This document shows positions 16,414 to 24,570 of a DNA stretch of 42,566 bases, in pieces. The stretch's first letter is position 1. Each line of letters opens with the position of its first letter. The DNA is from an uncultured Lachnospiraceae bacterium (lineage in GTDB: Bacteria; Bacillota; Clostridia; Lachnospirales; Lachnospiraceae). Location: NCBI GenBank assembly GCA_947177445.1, contig CAMWUL010000024.1, forward strand, positions 1-42,566. The letters are read 5' to 3'. Below the pieces are notes generated by a model. The model did not search any database and was not told where the DNA came from. It saw only the letters and a program-made list of their open reading frames with translations. A program made the position numbers and the translations under genes.

Positions 16414-17373
16414 TCAGTTCTCCTTTTTCAGTGACACCTGGTTTTCGTGAACCGTAACGGATTTCATGCTGCGCAGGAAGCTGGATATACGGTTGTATCC
16501 GAACTGACGAAAATCCAGCTGCTTATATTTCTTATGCAGCTCGTCATTCAGGGTGGAAAGGTTGTCCACCGTTCCGCCGCTCTTCTCGATCATACTGCAG
16601 ATCTCCCGCTCCAGCTCCTCCTTGGAAAACGTGGACCGCCGCTCCACATAATGCTGGTTGTTGCTCTTTTTCACGCTCAGATCGGAAAATTCTTCGTCCA
16701 CCATGGTGCTCAGCTTGGAATATCCATAATTTCGCACATCAAAGTCCGAAAACTTATCATTCAGCCGGTTGCCGATCCGGGCCAGATCCACCTGTTTCCC
16801 TCCGTTCTCGTTAATCACCGCCAGAATGGCCTGGCGCACCTCGGATATGGAGGTCACATTCTGCTCATCGCTTTCCTCCGGGCCGGACAGCTCGTTTTCC
16901 TCCAGTGCCTTATTCTGCTCCGCCACCAGGTTCAGGTGAATAAACTTATTGCAGGCCCGGGTCAGAGCCACTGGTGTCTTTGACTCTCCCATGCCCAGCA
17001 CAAACATATTTTCCTCCCTGAGCCGCATTGCAAGCCTGGTAAAATCACTGTCGCTGGTCACCAGGCAGAAGCCCTGTACCTTGTTTTTAAAAAGAATGTC
17101 CATAGCGTCGATCACCATAGCCATATCCGTGGCGTTTTTTCCCGAGGTATAAGAAAACTGCTGTACCGGCATTATGGAGTACTCCAAAAGCATTCCCTCA
17201 CTCCAGCCGTTGCCCCGGGACCAGTTGCCGTAAATACGCCGATAGGTGGACAAACCGTATTTTTCCAGTTCTTCAAATATAGTAGCCGCGTATTTTGAGC
17301 TGATATTGTCCGCATCGATCAATACCGCGTACTGCATTCTCTCGCCGGACAGTTTTTCAATATTTTCTTCCAT
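16414..17373 (-). CDS. NYN-domain protein with two OST-HTH/LOTUS domains
   Basis: A PIN-like predicted ribonuclease with RNA-binding modules, 319 residues. The NYN domain (about 13-148) shows the acidic residues of the metal site: VLIDADN (Asp20, Asp22), GKNATDMAMVIDAMD (Asp83) and LVTSDSDFTRLA (Asp108, Asp110). Two OST-HTH/LOTUS domains follow at about 177-244 and 250-316, each with a repeated ending pattern: FDVRNYGYSKLSTMV and LDFRQFGYNRISSFL. Known relatives (LabA/DUF88, MARF1-type) act on RNA, and LOTUS modules bind RNA or G-quadruplexes. The bacterial substrate is not established. It lies 2 bp before rarA, so the two are almost certainly co-translated. Confidence 0.9.
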   Translation of the reverse strand: MEENIEKLSGERMQYAVLIDADNISSKYAATIFEELEKYGLSTYRRIYGNWSRGNGWSEGMLLEYSIMPVQQFSYTSGKNATDMAMVIDAMDILFKNKVQGFCLVTSDSDFTRLAMRLREENMFVLGMGESKTPVALTRACNKFIHLNLVAEQNKALEENELSGPEESDEQNVTSISEVRQAILAVINENGGKQVDLARIGNRLNDKFSDFDVRNYGYSKLSTMVDEEFSDLSVKKSNNQHYVERRSTFSKEELEREICSMIEKSGGTVDNLSTLNDELHKKYKQLDFRQFGYNRISSFLRSMKSVTVHENQVSLKKEN

Positions 17374-17404
17374 AAAATACCTTCGCCTCTTCTTCCATTA
17401 TTTA

Positions 17405-18433
17405 CTATCCGATATTCATCACATAGATCTGGCAGGGGTTTTCTTCCCCCCACAGAGATGGTATGACCTCAAACTCCCGGAAGCCAAGACTCTGATAAAA
17501 CCTGTTGGTGTTATCGTAAATATCATACCTCCCCATCTGCACCGTCTTCACCTGTAAAAATCTGTACCCCTTCAAAACCGCGCAGCCTTTCGCCGCGGAA
17601 AACAGCTTCCTGCCGATCCCACGGCGGTGATACTCCTTCAGCACTCCCATAACGGCAAGCTCTGCCGTGTCTTTTCCGGTTTCCTTCAGGCACAAAAAAC
17701 CCACAGGGCATTCTCCGTCAAAGGCTGCGAAAAACAGCTGTTCTGCACTGTCTCTGATATACTCCTCCCGGGCTTCCGGAATGCCGAACCAGTCCGGAAG
17801 CGCCTCCAGTATTCTTCTGGATGTGCTTCGCCTTTCCTCCCTGTCCGTAATCTGCTTAACGGATCCCTCTCTGTCCCGCACCGCCTGGTATTCCTCTCTC
17901 AGAATAGAGTGCCAGCACTCGTCGCAGATTCCCTGATTGTTCACTCCTCCCGCTCTCCACGTTCCCTCACAGGTCATGCCGGACTTTCTCATAACCCTGC
18001 CGGAATTGGGATTGCGGGGATCATGACAGGCGTTGACGCAGTTCATCCCCACCTCTTCAAAGAAAAACGCAATCACCGCCTTCAGCGCTTCCGCAGTGAT
18101 CCCCTTCCCCCACCAGGCATAACCGACGCAATAGCCCACAGTGGCGGACTGCGTGCGGTCATCTGTCTTCACTGCGCTGATACTGCCCACCGGCTCGTGA
18201 ATCTCCTTCAGCTCGATGGCCCACTGGTAGTTTATCGGATCATTATTTTTCTCCACCCAGTCCTTCAAAACCTTCTCTGTAGTCTCCACGCTCTCATGGG
18301 TCGGCCAAGTCAAAAATTTTGTGACTCTCGGATCGCTGGCCCAGTTGCGAAACACAGGCTCCGCGTCCTCCATCCGAAAGGGCCTGAGGATCAGGCGCTC
18401 TGTCTCAATAACTTTGGTTCCTTTATGTTCCAT
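17405..18433 (-). CDS. Tandem GNAT N-acetyltransferase (RimJ/RimL-like plus second GNAT)
   Basis: Two acetyltransferase domains in one 342-residue chain. The first (about 1-183) has the RimJ/RimL-like opening IETERLILRPFRMEDAEPVF and an acetyl-CoA loop around AWWGKGITAEAL, followed by NPNSGRVMRKSGM. The second (about 205-342) has a typical motif A, VLKEYHRRGIGRKLF (RRGIGR 270-275), and the ending NRFYQSLGFRE. Single RimJ-like proteins are about 180 residues, so this is a fusion. GGAGG lies about 8 nt before the ATG, and the start overlaps the histidine-kinase gene by 11 bp. Substrates unknown; candidates are a protein N-terminus or a small amine. Confidence 0.88.
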   Translation of the reverse strand: MEHKGTKVIETERLILRPFRMEDAEPVFRNWASDPRVTKFLTWPTHESVETTEKVLKDWVEKNNDPINYQWAIELKEIHEPVGSISAVKTDDRTQSATVGYCVGYAWWGKGITAEALKAVIAFFFEEVGMNCVNACHDPRNPNSGRVMRKSGMTCEGTWRAGGVNNQGICDECWHSILREEYQAVRDREGSVKQITDREERRSTSRRILEALPDWFGIPEAREEYIRDSAEQLFFAAFDGECPVGFLCLKETGKDTAELAVMGVLKEYHRRGIGRKLFSAAKGCAVLKGYRFLQVKTVQMGRYDIYDNTNRFYQSLGFREFEVIPSLWGEENPCQIYVMNIG

Positions 18434-21155
18434 GACTTGTTTCCTCCTGATACTCCGGGAAGGACATGGTTACCTTAAACAAATCTCCGTCCAGCAGAAT
18501 CTGGAAGGCACCTCCCTGAACCTGCACCAGACTTTTTGCAATGGAAAGCCCCAGACCGCTGCCCTCGGTGCTCCTGGCCAGATCCCCTCTGATAAACCGC
18601 TCCGTCAGCTCTTCGGGCCGGATGTTCATCTGCTGTCTTGATATGTTTTTGACTGACACGTCAATGCTGCCTTCGGCAATATCCATGTCGATATAAACCC
18701 GGGTTCCCTCCAGGGCATATTTGCAGATATTGTTAAACAAATTCTCCATCACACGCCACATCCGCCTGCTGTCTGCCAAAATATAGGCGGGCGTGTCGCT
18801 CTGGGTAAACACAATCTGCAGCTCCCGCTCCTCCATTTTCTCGGAAAACTCGCCTATTCCCTGGTTGATCAGCTCGGTCAGGTTCAGCTTTTCCGCCTCC
18901 AGCTCAATATTTCCGGATGAGATTTTGGAGGCCTCCACCAGGTCGTCCGTCAGCTGTTTCAGCCTCTGGGACTTGCCGTCCAAAATATGAATGTAGCTTT
19001 TAGCCGGCTCCTCCTCTATCTTCAGCCGCTTCAGCAAATCCACATAATTGATGATAGAGGTAAGGGGTGTCTTGATATCATGGGAAACATTCGTGATCAG
19101 ATCTGTCTTCATCTGCTCATCCTGCATGCTGGTCTGGACGGCCTTTCGGATTCCCTCCCCGATGTTGTTCACCGCATCTGCCAGCTCTCTGCTGGAGCCG
19201 TGAAGGTTCTCCAGATCCAGCACAAGGTCTACTTCTCCGTCCCGGATCCTGTTAATCCCCTCCACGATCTCCGCCTGCTCCGCATTTTTCTTGAACAGCA
19301 GCATCCCTATAATTCCGTCAAAAAGTACAGCTGCCGTCAGAATCAGCAGCGCCGCAATTCTGGTTTCCCTGTAGGTATAAATCCCCCACACCCCCGCCAG
19401 ATTGATCAGCAAAAACAGGTTGTAGGGCAAAAGTGTACTGATCAGGGAATTTCTGTGCCGCAGCACAAGCCTCACCGCTTTGCCAAAGCCCCGGAAAAAC
19501 CAATACGTAAAGCTTCCGCTCCAAAGGTTCCCTGCCCTTACTCTCCTGGCCAGGCTGTACCAGATCGTTCCGACGGCAACACTCATAAAAAAGCCGCAGA
19601 TGCCAAAGACGCTGTACCGATACAGCCTTGTAAGCTGGAGCCCCATCATTTCCGCCGGAACCACTCCCGCTGTGGCCGCAACCCCCAGGATCATTTCACA
19701 GCCCTGATAGCCTATATACCCCAGACCACAGACCAGCGCCGCTAAGACCTCTGTCCAGATACGGTCAAACCGGGTCAGTGTTCCCGCCGGCTCCAGAGTA
19801 ATTGTAAGGAAAGCGGCAAGCCCCAGCCATCCCAGAGCCAACAGCAGTATCGCCATCATAATCATTCCCACATTGGGAACGATCTTGTTGTAGATCATAC
19901 TGGCGGTATAAAATGCATCTCCTTCCACCGCATAGCCGGTGTCCACCCCCAGCCAGATGTGGGTGGTGTCCGGATAAGCATAATCATAGCCGCTGATATA
20001 TTCGTCGATCTCCTCCTCGCTGAGAACCGTGTTTCCCATAAAAACCAGGCCGTCCGGATAATAGATCAAATATCTCCGAAACTCGGAAAAATACTCTGTC
20101 ACCTCCTCGTCGTTGGCTCCCTTCAGCGAGGGCACATTTGTGTAGGTGCACATTCCTCCTTCCGTCATCATCCGAACCATATACCGCACATTTGTATTGT
20201 TTTCCCTGTATGCCCAGTCGCAGAGCTGGTACTGCTGATAATTTGTGGTCAAACTGTCCACAGACATGACAATGCTCCTCTGAAGCATCATAAAGTCAGT
20301 CCAGTTATCCACCAGCTCCGACAGCTGCTTTTTCCCGTCTGCCATGGCATAACGACAGTTCAGCATGGACATAAACACTGTCATCCTGCCGTCGTCCTCC
20401 CGATTGACTCTGATTTCCTCCAGATTTTCGGCCATTATATGGGCATACACCATATCCTCCAGCTGCGAGGTGGTATACTCCTGCAGCTTCTGTGCCAGCT
20501 CCGACAGCTCCTCCTGGGTCTTTCCATGGTCAGGAAGCTCCTCCTGGGTCTCATCCTGAGTCTCGTCCTGTGCCGGAATATCCTGCCTCTGATTTCCGGC
20601 GTATTTTTGCAGCTGGGCGCTTTCGGCTCCTTTTTCATCCCCCACCCGGTAAAAATCGTCAAAAATCAGCTCGCCGTACTCGTCAAAGGTAAAATTTTCG
20701 GGATACAGTACATTTCCGAAATAATTTACAAATTCTGACAGACTCATGGTTCGATCCGTGTATTTAATACCGTATTTTCCCCATTTGATCAGATTATCCA
20801 GTTCATATACCGCGGACACCCGGCTGATATGGTCTTTCTCAATCTTGCCTGCATACGCGGACACATCGATGAGCTTGGAGGGGTCAAACACATCATCCGT
20901 CTCCAGCTGTTCCTTGATCACTACCAGCTTGGTAATATCCGAAACCGCATTTCTGAAAAGGTCATGGTAGATCTCCGATTCCTCAAACTCCTGGCTGCTG
21001 TCCATGGAAAAGACCCTGTATACCTGTGTCCCGTCGATGGTCTCCACCGCAATATAGGAGTTCAGCAAAAGCCCCGCCACGGCAATGAACACGCCCACTG
21101 CCAGCAAATGCTGAATCAGCTCTATTCCCAGCCTCTTTAATGTGGATTTTTTCAT
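18423..21155 (-). CDS. Sensor histidine kinase with large extracellular domain and multi-span membrane module
   Basis: A 910-residue membrane sensor. One N-terminal helix (about 13-31) is followed by about 400 extracellular residues and then about five membrane helices (about 435-625). A HAMP-like linker (INRIRDGEVDLVLDLE) leads to the catalytic core: SHDIKTPLTS (phospho-His near 692), the N box NLFNNICKYA, and the ATP lid/G box GSGLGLSIAK. The extracellular part has an acidic repeat (TQDETQEELPDHGKTQEEL) encoded by a 16-bp direct repeat at 30-bp spacing (20506-20551). I do not recognise the sensor domain. It lies 12 bp after the response regulator and clearly forms a pair with it. Confidence 0.93.
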   Translation of the reverse strand: MKKSTLKRLGIELIQHLLAVGVFIAVAGLLLNSYIAVETIDGTQVYRVFSMDSSQEFEESEIYHDLFRNAVSDITKLVVIKEQLETDDVFDPSKLIDVSAYAGKIEKDHISRVSAVYELDNLIKWGKYGIKYTDRTMSLSEFVNYFGNVLYPENFTFDEYGELIFDDFYRVGDEKGAESAQLQKYAGNQRQDIPAQDETQDETQEELPDHGKTQEELSELAQKLQEYTTSQLEDMVYAHIMAENLEEIRVNREDDGRMTVFMSMLNCRYAMADGKKQLSELVDNWTDFMMLQRSIVMSVDSLTTNYQQYQLCDWAYRENNTNVRYMVRMMTEGGMCTYTNVPSLKGANDEEVTEYFSEFRRYLIYYPDGLVFMGNTVLSEEEIDEYISGYDYAYPDTTHIWLGVDTGYAVEGDAFYTASMIYNKIVPNVGMIMMAILLLALGWLGLAAFLTITLEPAGTLTRFDRIWTEVLAALVCGLGYIGYQGCEMILGVAATAGVVPAEMMGLQLTRLYRYSVFGICGFFMSVAVGTIWYSLARRVRAGNLWSGSFTYWFFRGFGKAVRLVLRHRNSLISTLLPYNLFLLINLAGVWGIYTYRETRIAALLILTAAVLFDGIIGMLLFKKNAEQAEIVEGINRIRDGEVDLVLDLENLHGSSRELADAVNNIGEGIRKAVQTSMQDEQMKTDLITNVSHDIKTPLTSIINYVDLLKRLKIEEEPAKSYIHILDGKSQRLKQLTDDLVEASKISSGNIELEAEKLNLTELINQGIGEFSEKMEERELQIVFTQSDTPAYILADSRRMWRVMENLFNNICKYALEGTRVYIDMDIAEGSIDVSVKNISRQQMNIRPEELTERFIRGDLARSTEGSGLGLSIAKSLVQVQGGAFQILLDGDLFKVTMSFPEYQEETSHGT

Positions 21156-21167
21156 GCTTCCTCACTT

Positions 21168-21860
21168 TTACTGCTTTTCTATTTTATAGCCCACTCCCCA
21201 GACCACCTTCAGATACCTGGGTTCCTTGGGGTTGATCTCAATTTTTTCCCTGATATGCCGGATATGAACCGCTACCGTATTGTCCGCTCCGATGGCATCC
21301 TCATTCCAGATATTTTCATAAATCTGGTCGATGGAAAACACCCTTCCCTGATTTTTCATCAAAAGAAGCAGGATATTATATTCGATGGGCGTCAGCTTCA
21401 CCGGCTCGTCGTCCACCGTCACCTGCTTTGTATCGTCGTTGATCATAAGACCGCCCACCTGATAAACCGCCTTGTTCTCCGCGCTGAGACTGCCCAGCGA
21501 GGTATATCGCCGCAGATTGGATTTCACCCGGGCCGCCAGCTCCAGGGGATTAAAGGGCTTGGTAATATAATCGTCGGCCCCAATGTTGAGTCCCAGTATC
21601 TTATCGGTGTCCTCCGACTTTGCAGACAGTATAATAATGGGTATACTGCTGTATTCCCGAATCTTCAGCGTGGCTCTGATCCCGTCCAGACGCGGCATCA
21701 TAACATCCATAATCAGCAGATGAATCTCCTCTTTCTTCAAAAGCTCTATGGCCTGGATCCCGTCGTAGGCTCTGAAAATGTGATATCCGTCCTGACTCAA
21801 ATAGATTTCTATCGCATCAACTATTTCTTTATCATCGTCACAAACAAGTATATTTGCCAT
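21168..21860 (-). CDS. OmpR/PhoB-family response regulator
   Basis: A cytoplasmic transcription regulator of 230 residues, phosphorylated by the adjacent kinase. The receiver domain has the acidic pocket LVCDDDKEIV, the phospho-acceptor Asp52 (LIMDVMMPRLDG), Ser79 (ILSAKSED) and Lys101 (ITKPFNP). The C-terminal winged helix (about 130-230) shows VKLTPIEYNILLLL and the end VHIRHIREKIEIN with VWGVGYKI, typical of the VanR/PhoB group. GGAGGGTG lies upstream of the ATG. It heads the run RR-HK-GNAT-NYN-rarA. A weak promoter is proposed just upstream. Confidence 0.95.
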   Translation of the reverse strand: MANILVCDDDKEIVDAIEIYLSQDGYHIFRAYDGIQAIELLKKEEIHLLIMDVMMPRLDGIRATLKIREYSSIPIIILSAKSEDTDKILGLNIGADDYITKPFNPLELAARVKSNLRRYTSLGSLSAENKAVYQVGGLMINDDTKQVTVDDEPVKLTPIEYNILLLLMKNQGRVFSIDQIYENIWNEDAIGADNTVAVHIRHIREKIEINPKEPRYLKVVWGVGYKIEKQ

Positions 21861-21895
21861 ATTTGCACCCTCCGTAAAACCATAGTAAACCGATT

Positions 21896-21924
21896 ATTTT
21901 AAGTGTTCCCATCGAATTAATGAA
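21896..21924 (-). promoter_or_regulatory. Possible promoter of the two-component operon
   Basis: On the minus strand, TTCATT (21919-21924) and TAAAAT (21896-21901) are 17 bp apart. The -35 match is weak. No terminator is visible after yraN, so read-through from the upstream operon is also possible. Confidence 0.38.
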
Positions 21925-21957
21925 GTTTTCCTTAAATTTCCGGTTTTCAGTTCTATT

Positions 21958-22326
21958 TTACCTGCTTCTGGAAGCATATATATGTGAAAAAGCGTTTTGA
22001 ATCCATCGGATCTCTTTTCCCTGAATGGCAACCACATCATAGCGCACGCAGGTGTCTTCCGTCAACCCATGAATATACCGATAATAGTCGGCAGTCCTGC
22101 AGATTCTGCGCTGCTTTTTTATGTCCACCGCCTGAGAAGCAGAGCCTTTTCCATAACTGCTGCGATACTTGACCTCCACAAACACCAGATACCCCTCGTG
22201 AGTGCCAATGATGTCGATCTCTCCCTGTGTACCGCGGAAATTGCGCTCCAGTATCCGGAAGGAACAGGCTTCCAGGTATTCTGCGGCCTGCCGCTCTCCC
22301 TCCGTCCCCGCCGCCCTTTTGTTCAT
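21958..22326 (-). CDS. yraN: UPF0102 family YraN protein (endonuclease-like fold)
   Basis: A 122-residue cytoplasmic protein with the restriction-endonuclease-like core: an N-terminal helix with GEGERQAAEYLE-type pattern (GTEGERQAAEYLE), RNFRGTQGEIDIIG, then VFVEVKYRSS (the E-V-K acidic/lysine motif) and a helix with AVDIKKQRRI. The family is almost universal in bacteria next to rnhB; its role is not settled and may involve DNA processing or uptake. The start overlaps the FlhB-C-like gene by 4 bp. It is the last gene of the lepB-ylqF-rnhB operon. Confidence 0.94.
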   Translation of the reverse strand: MNKRAAGTEGERQAAEYLEACSFRILERNFRGTQGEIDIIGTHEGYLVFVEVKYRSSYGKGSASQAVDIKKQRRICRTADYYRYIHGLTEDTCVRYDVVAIQGKEIRWIQNAFSHIYASRSR

Positions 22327-22619
22327 GGTATCGACCCTTTTCCCTTCAATTTGTCCATGGCATCCACAAAAACCAGGATCTCCGCCACCACCTCGTACAG
22401 CTCCGGCGGGATCATCTCCCCGATCTCCAGCCGGGACAGAGTATCTGCCAGCTTATCGTCTCTATGGACAGGAACACTGCTTTCTTTGGCTCTTTCGATA
22501 ATCCGTTCGGCCAATGCTCCCCTGCCGCTGGCTATGACCCTGGGTGCGGCATCCGAAGGGTCGTATTCCAACGCGATGGCCTGCTTTATTTTACTGTTTT
22601 TTTCCCCTTCCTTACTCAT
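22323..22619 (-). CDS. ylqH: Stand-alone FlhB/EscU C-terminal-domain protein (YlqH-like)
   Basis: A 98-residue protein matching only the cytosolic C-terminal part of FlhB/YscU export-switch proteins, from just after the NPTH autocleavage site: IALEYDPSDAAPRVIASGRG, then VPVHRDDKLADTLSRLEIGE and IPPELYEVVAEILVFV. It has no membrane part and no NPTH motif, so it cannot autocleave like FlhB. Genes of this kind occur beside rnhB in Firmicutes (ylqH in Bacillus subtilis) and their role is unknown. It follows a FliK-like gene by 65 bp, and AGGAAGGG lies before the ATG. It overlaps yraN by 4 bp. Confidence 0.9.
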   Translation of the reverse strand: MSKEGEKNSKIKQAIALEYDPSDAAPRVIASGRGALAERIIERAKESSVPVHRDDKLADTLSRLEIGEMIPPELYEVVAEILVFVDAMDKLKGKGSIP

Positions 22620-22684
22620 CTGCCCTTCCTTTTCTGCCGGTCAGCGCCGGCCCGAATTCTATGCCGGGTGCCCTTAAGGCTCTG

Positions 22685-24535
22685 TCAGGTCCGCACGTCA
22701 AAGGCGTATTGGGAAAGCATAATTCCCTTTTCCTGCTCCAGCAGCGGCGCGAGGCCTCCCCCTGCCTCTTCCCCGGCCTTCTCCCCCCGGGTTGTCATTG
22801 AAAAGCTGCAGTCATAGCCTCTTTTCTGCAGACGCTGGGTCAGCAGATCCATATGGGCCGCAAGAAAATCCAGCATATTCTCATCCCGCACGTAAAACTT
22901 CGTGCTGACCTTTGTGTTCTGCAGCGCCACATACACGTCCACCGGCCCCAGGTGCTTCATGTCCAGATGAAGCAGAGCGCTTATCTTCCCGTCCTTCCCC
23001 GCCAGATTCCTGCGGTTGGTATATACATACAGATCCCCATGAGCCTCTGATCCGTTCAGATGCAGCGGCAGCTGCACATAGGCATACATTTGATTGAGCT
23101 GTTGAAGGAAATCTACGTTCTGGGTCATGGAGGTCACAGCCTTATAGGCTCCCCCGCCGGCCTGCCCTCCTGTCTCCAGGGCCTGGGCAAGATTTTTCAG
23201 CTGGGTATCCAGCCTCCGATACAGCTTTTCCACATTTTCCCGGGAAGATACCTCTTCCGGCCTCAGCGTCCATCCCTCCTTCAGCCGCCCTGCAATAAGC
23301 TCATGAAACTCCTTCCCGGAAAAAAGCTTACGCAAAACGGCTGCTCCTCCGTCCAAATGCTGGGCCTCATTCAAAAGCTGTCTTGCGGCCTCCAGCAGTT
23401 CTCCCGAAGCAGGAGGCTGAAACCGGCCAAGGATTTGGCGAAGCCCCTCCGCCTTCGCCGGATCCAGCTGCAGCTCCTCCAGGGCCTGCAGCATGTCTTT
23501 GGCCAGGAGCTTTTGCGCCTCCGGATCCATCTGTATTGTTTCACCGCTGCCTCCTTTGGCGCTTTCCGGCGCTCTCCCGGAAGCCTCCGCCCCGGAGGCT
23601 TCCCCGGTCATTGTCTGTGTCTGTCCCTTCTGTATCCCGTCCTGTGCTTTGGCCGTTTCTCCCGGATTCACCAAATCAAGAACCTCCTGTGAAGCTCCGT
23701 CCTTTACCAGGGTCACGGCTTCCTTTAACGCCTCTGTCTCATCCTCCTTGGGCAGGGTCCCTCCGCCAGGGATCTCTCCCCCGCCGGGAACAGATCCCTC
23801 CATGGTGCCGGGCTGGCTGCCTTCCGCTGCCGGATCCGCCCCCGGCGGTATATCCGTCATTCCTTCCTGAAGCATTTGAAAAAGCTCCTGGTACAGTCCT
23901 GCCGCCCCCTGTATATTCCCTTCGGCCAGCATGGCCTCCGCCGCCTGGGGAATGGCCTCCAAAACGGTATTCATGGCATCGGTAAGCTGATAGGTCAGAT
24001 TGCGGTAGGAGATCATCTGGTCTATATTGGCCTGATTCACCGGCATTCCCAGTCGATGGAGATTCACCACATCCGCAACCTCCGCCTGGGGAAAGCTGTT
24101 GACTTCCCGAAAGATCTGCTGCAGAGAATTCCTGTTTACGGGTAGTCCGGCCTTCATAAGCTGTTCCGTCATGGAAACAGTTGTGCTGTTTATAGGGAGC
24201 CGTGCCATGTCCAGAGCCTTCAGTACGTTGACGTCTGTTGATATATTGGTGAACAGCGGACTTAAGGTCAGGGCGGAACCATTATTTTTTACCTCAAAGG
24301 TTACATCCTTTCCCGTCTCCAGATAGATGCTCTGATCCACCCGGGCGTTCAGCACCATATCATCCGCCAGCCTGATCTGCACCTCGCTTCCGTTTCTGGA
24401 CAGAATCTCCCCATGTATGGTCTGCCCCGGCACAAGCGACTGGATCTGCCGGCCTACAGAGGCAGGCTGCGCCTGCGGGCGGCTTGCCGCCGCATTTTCT
24501 ACATTATTTTCCCCCGTGTAGCCTGATAATCTCAT
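22685..24535 (-). CDS. FliK-like hook-length-control-type protein (YlqG position)
   Basis: A 616-residue soluble protein. The N-terminal part (about 28-95) is a beta-type domain (LVPGQTIHGEILSRNGSEVQ). Next comes a helical repeat region with recurring LPIN/LPVN/MPVN turns (about 110-190). A low-complexity linker (about 225-340) is rich in Gly, Pro, Glu and Gln. A C-terminal domain at about 480-600 resembles the FliK C-terminus: YVQLPLHLNGSEAHGDLYVY and LHLDMKHLGPVDVYVALQ. AGGGGGT lies before the ATG. It occupies the ylqG position between rnhB and ylqH. In flagellar systems FliK talks to the FlhB C-domain, which is the product of the next gene, so a physical pair is inferred. No other flagellar gene is in the window. 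Confidence 0.72.
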   Translation of the reverse strand: MRLSGYTGENNVENAAASRPQAQPASVGRQIQSLVPGQTIHGEILSRNGSEVQIRLADDMVLNARVDQSIYLETGKDVTFEVKNNGSALTLSPLFTNISTDVNVLKALDMARLPINSTTVSMTEQLMKAGLPVNRNSLQQIFREVNSFPQAEVADVVNLHRLGMPVNQANIDQMISYRNLTYQLTDAMNTVLEAIPQAAEAMLAEGNIQGAAGLYQELFQMLQEGMTDIPPGADPAAEGSQPGTMEGSVPGGGEIPGGGTLPKEDETEALKEAVTLVKDGASQEVLDLVNPGETAKAQDGIQKGQTQTMTGEASGAEASGRAPESAKGGSGETIQMDPEAQKLLAKDMLQALEELQLDPAKAEGLRQILGRFQPPASGELLEAARQLLNEAQHLDGGAAVLRKLFSGKEFHELIAGRLKEGWTLRPEEVSSRENVEKLYRRLDTQLKNLAQALETGGQAGGGAYKAVTSMTQNVDFLQQLNQMYAYVQLPLHLNGSEAHGDLYVYTNRRNLAGKDGKISALLHLDMKHLGPVDVYVALQNTKVSTKFYVRDENMLDFLAAHMDLLTQRLQKRGYDCSFSMTTRGEKAGEEAGGGLAPLLEQEKGIMLSQYAFDVRT

Positions 24536-24570
24536 AAATATACCCCCTGCCTGCCAAAGGTATTCCTGCC

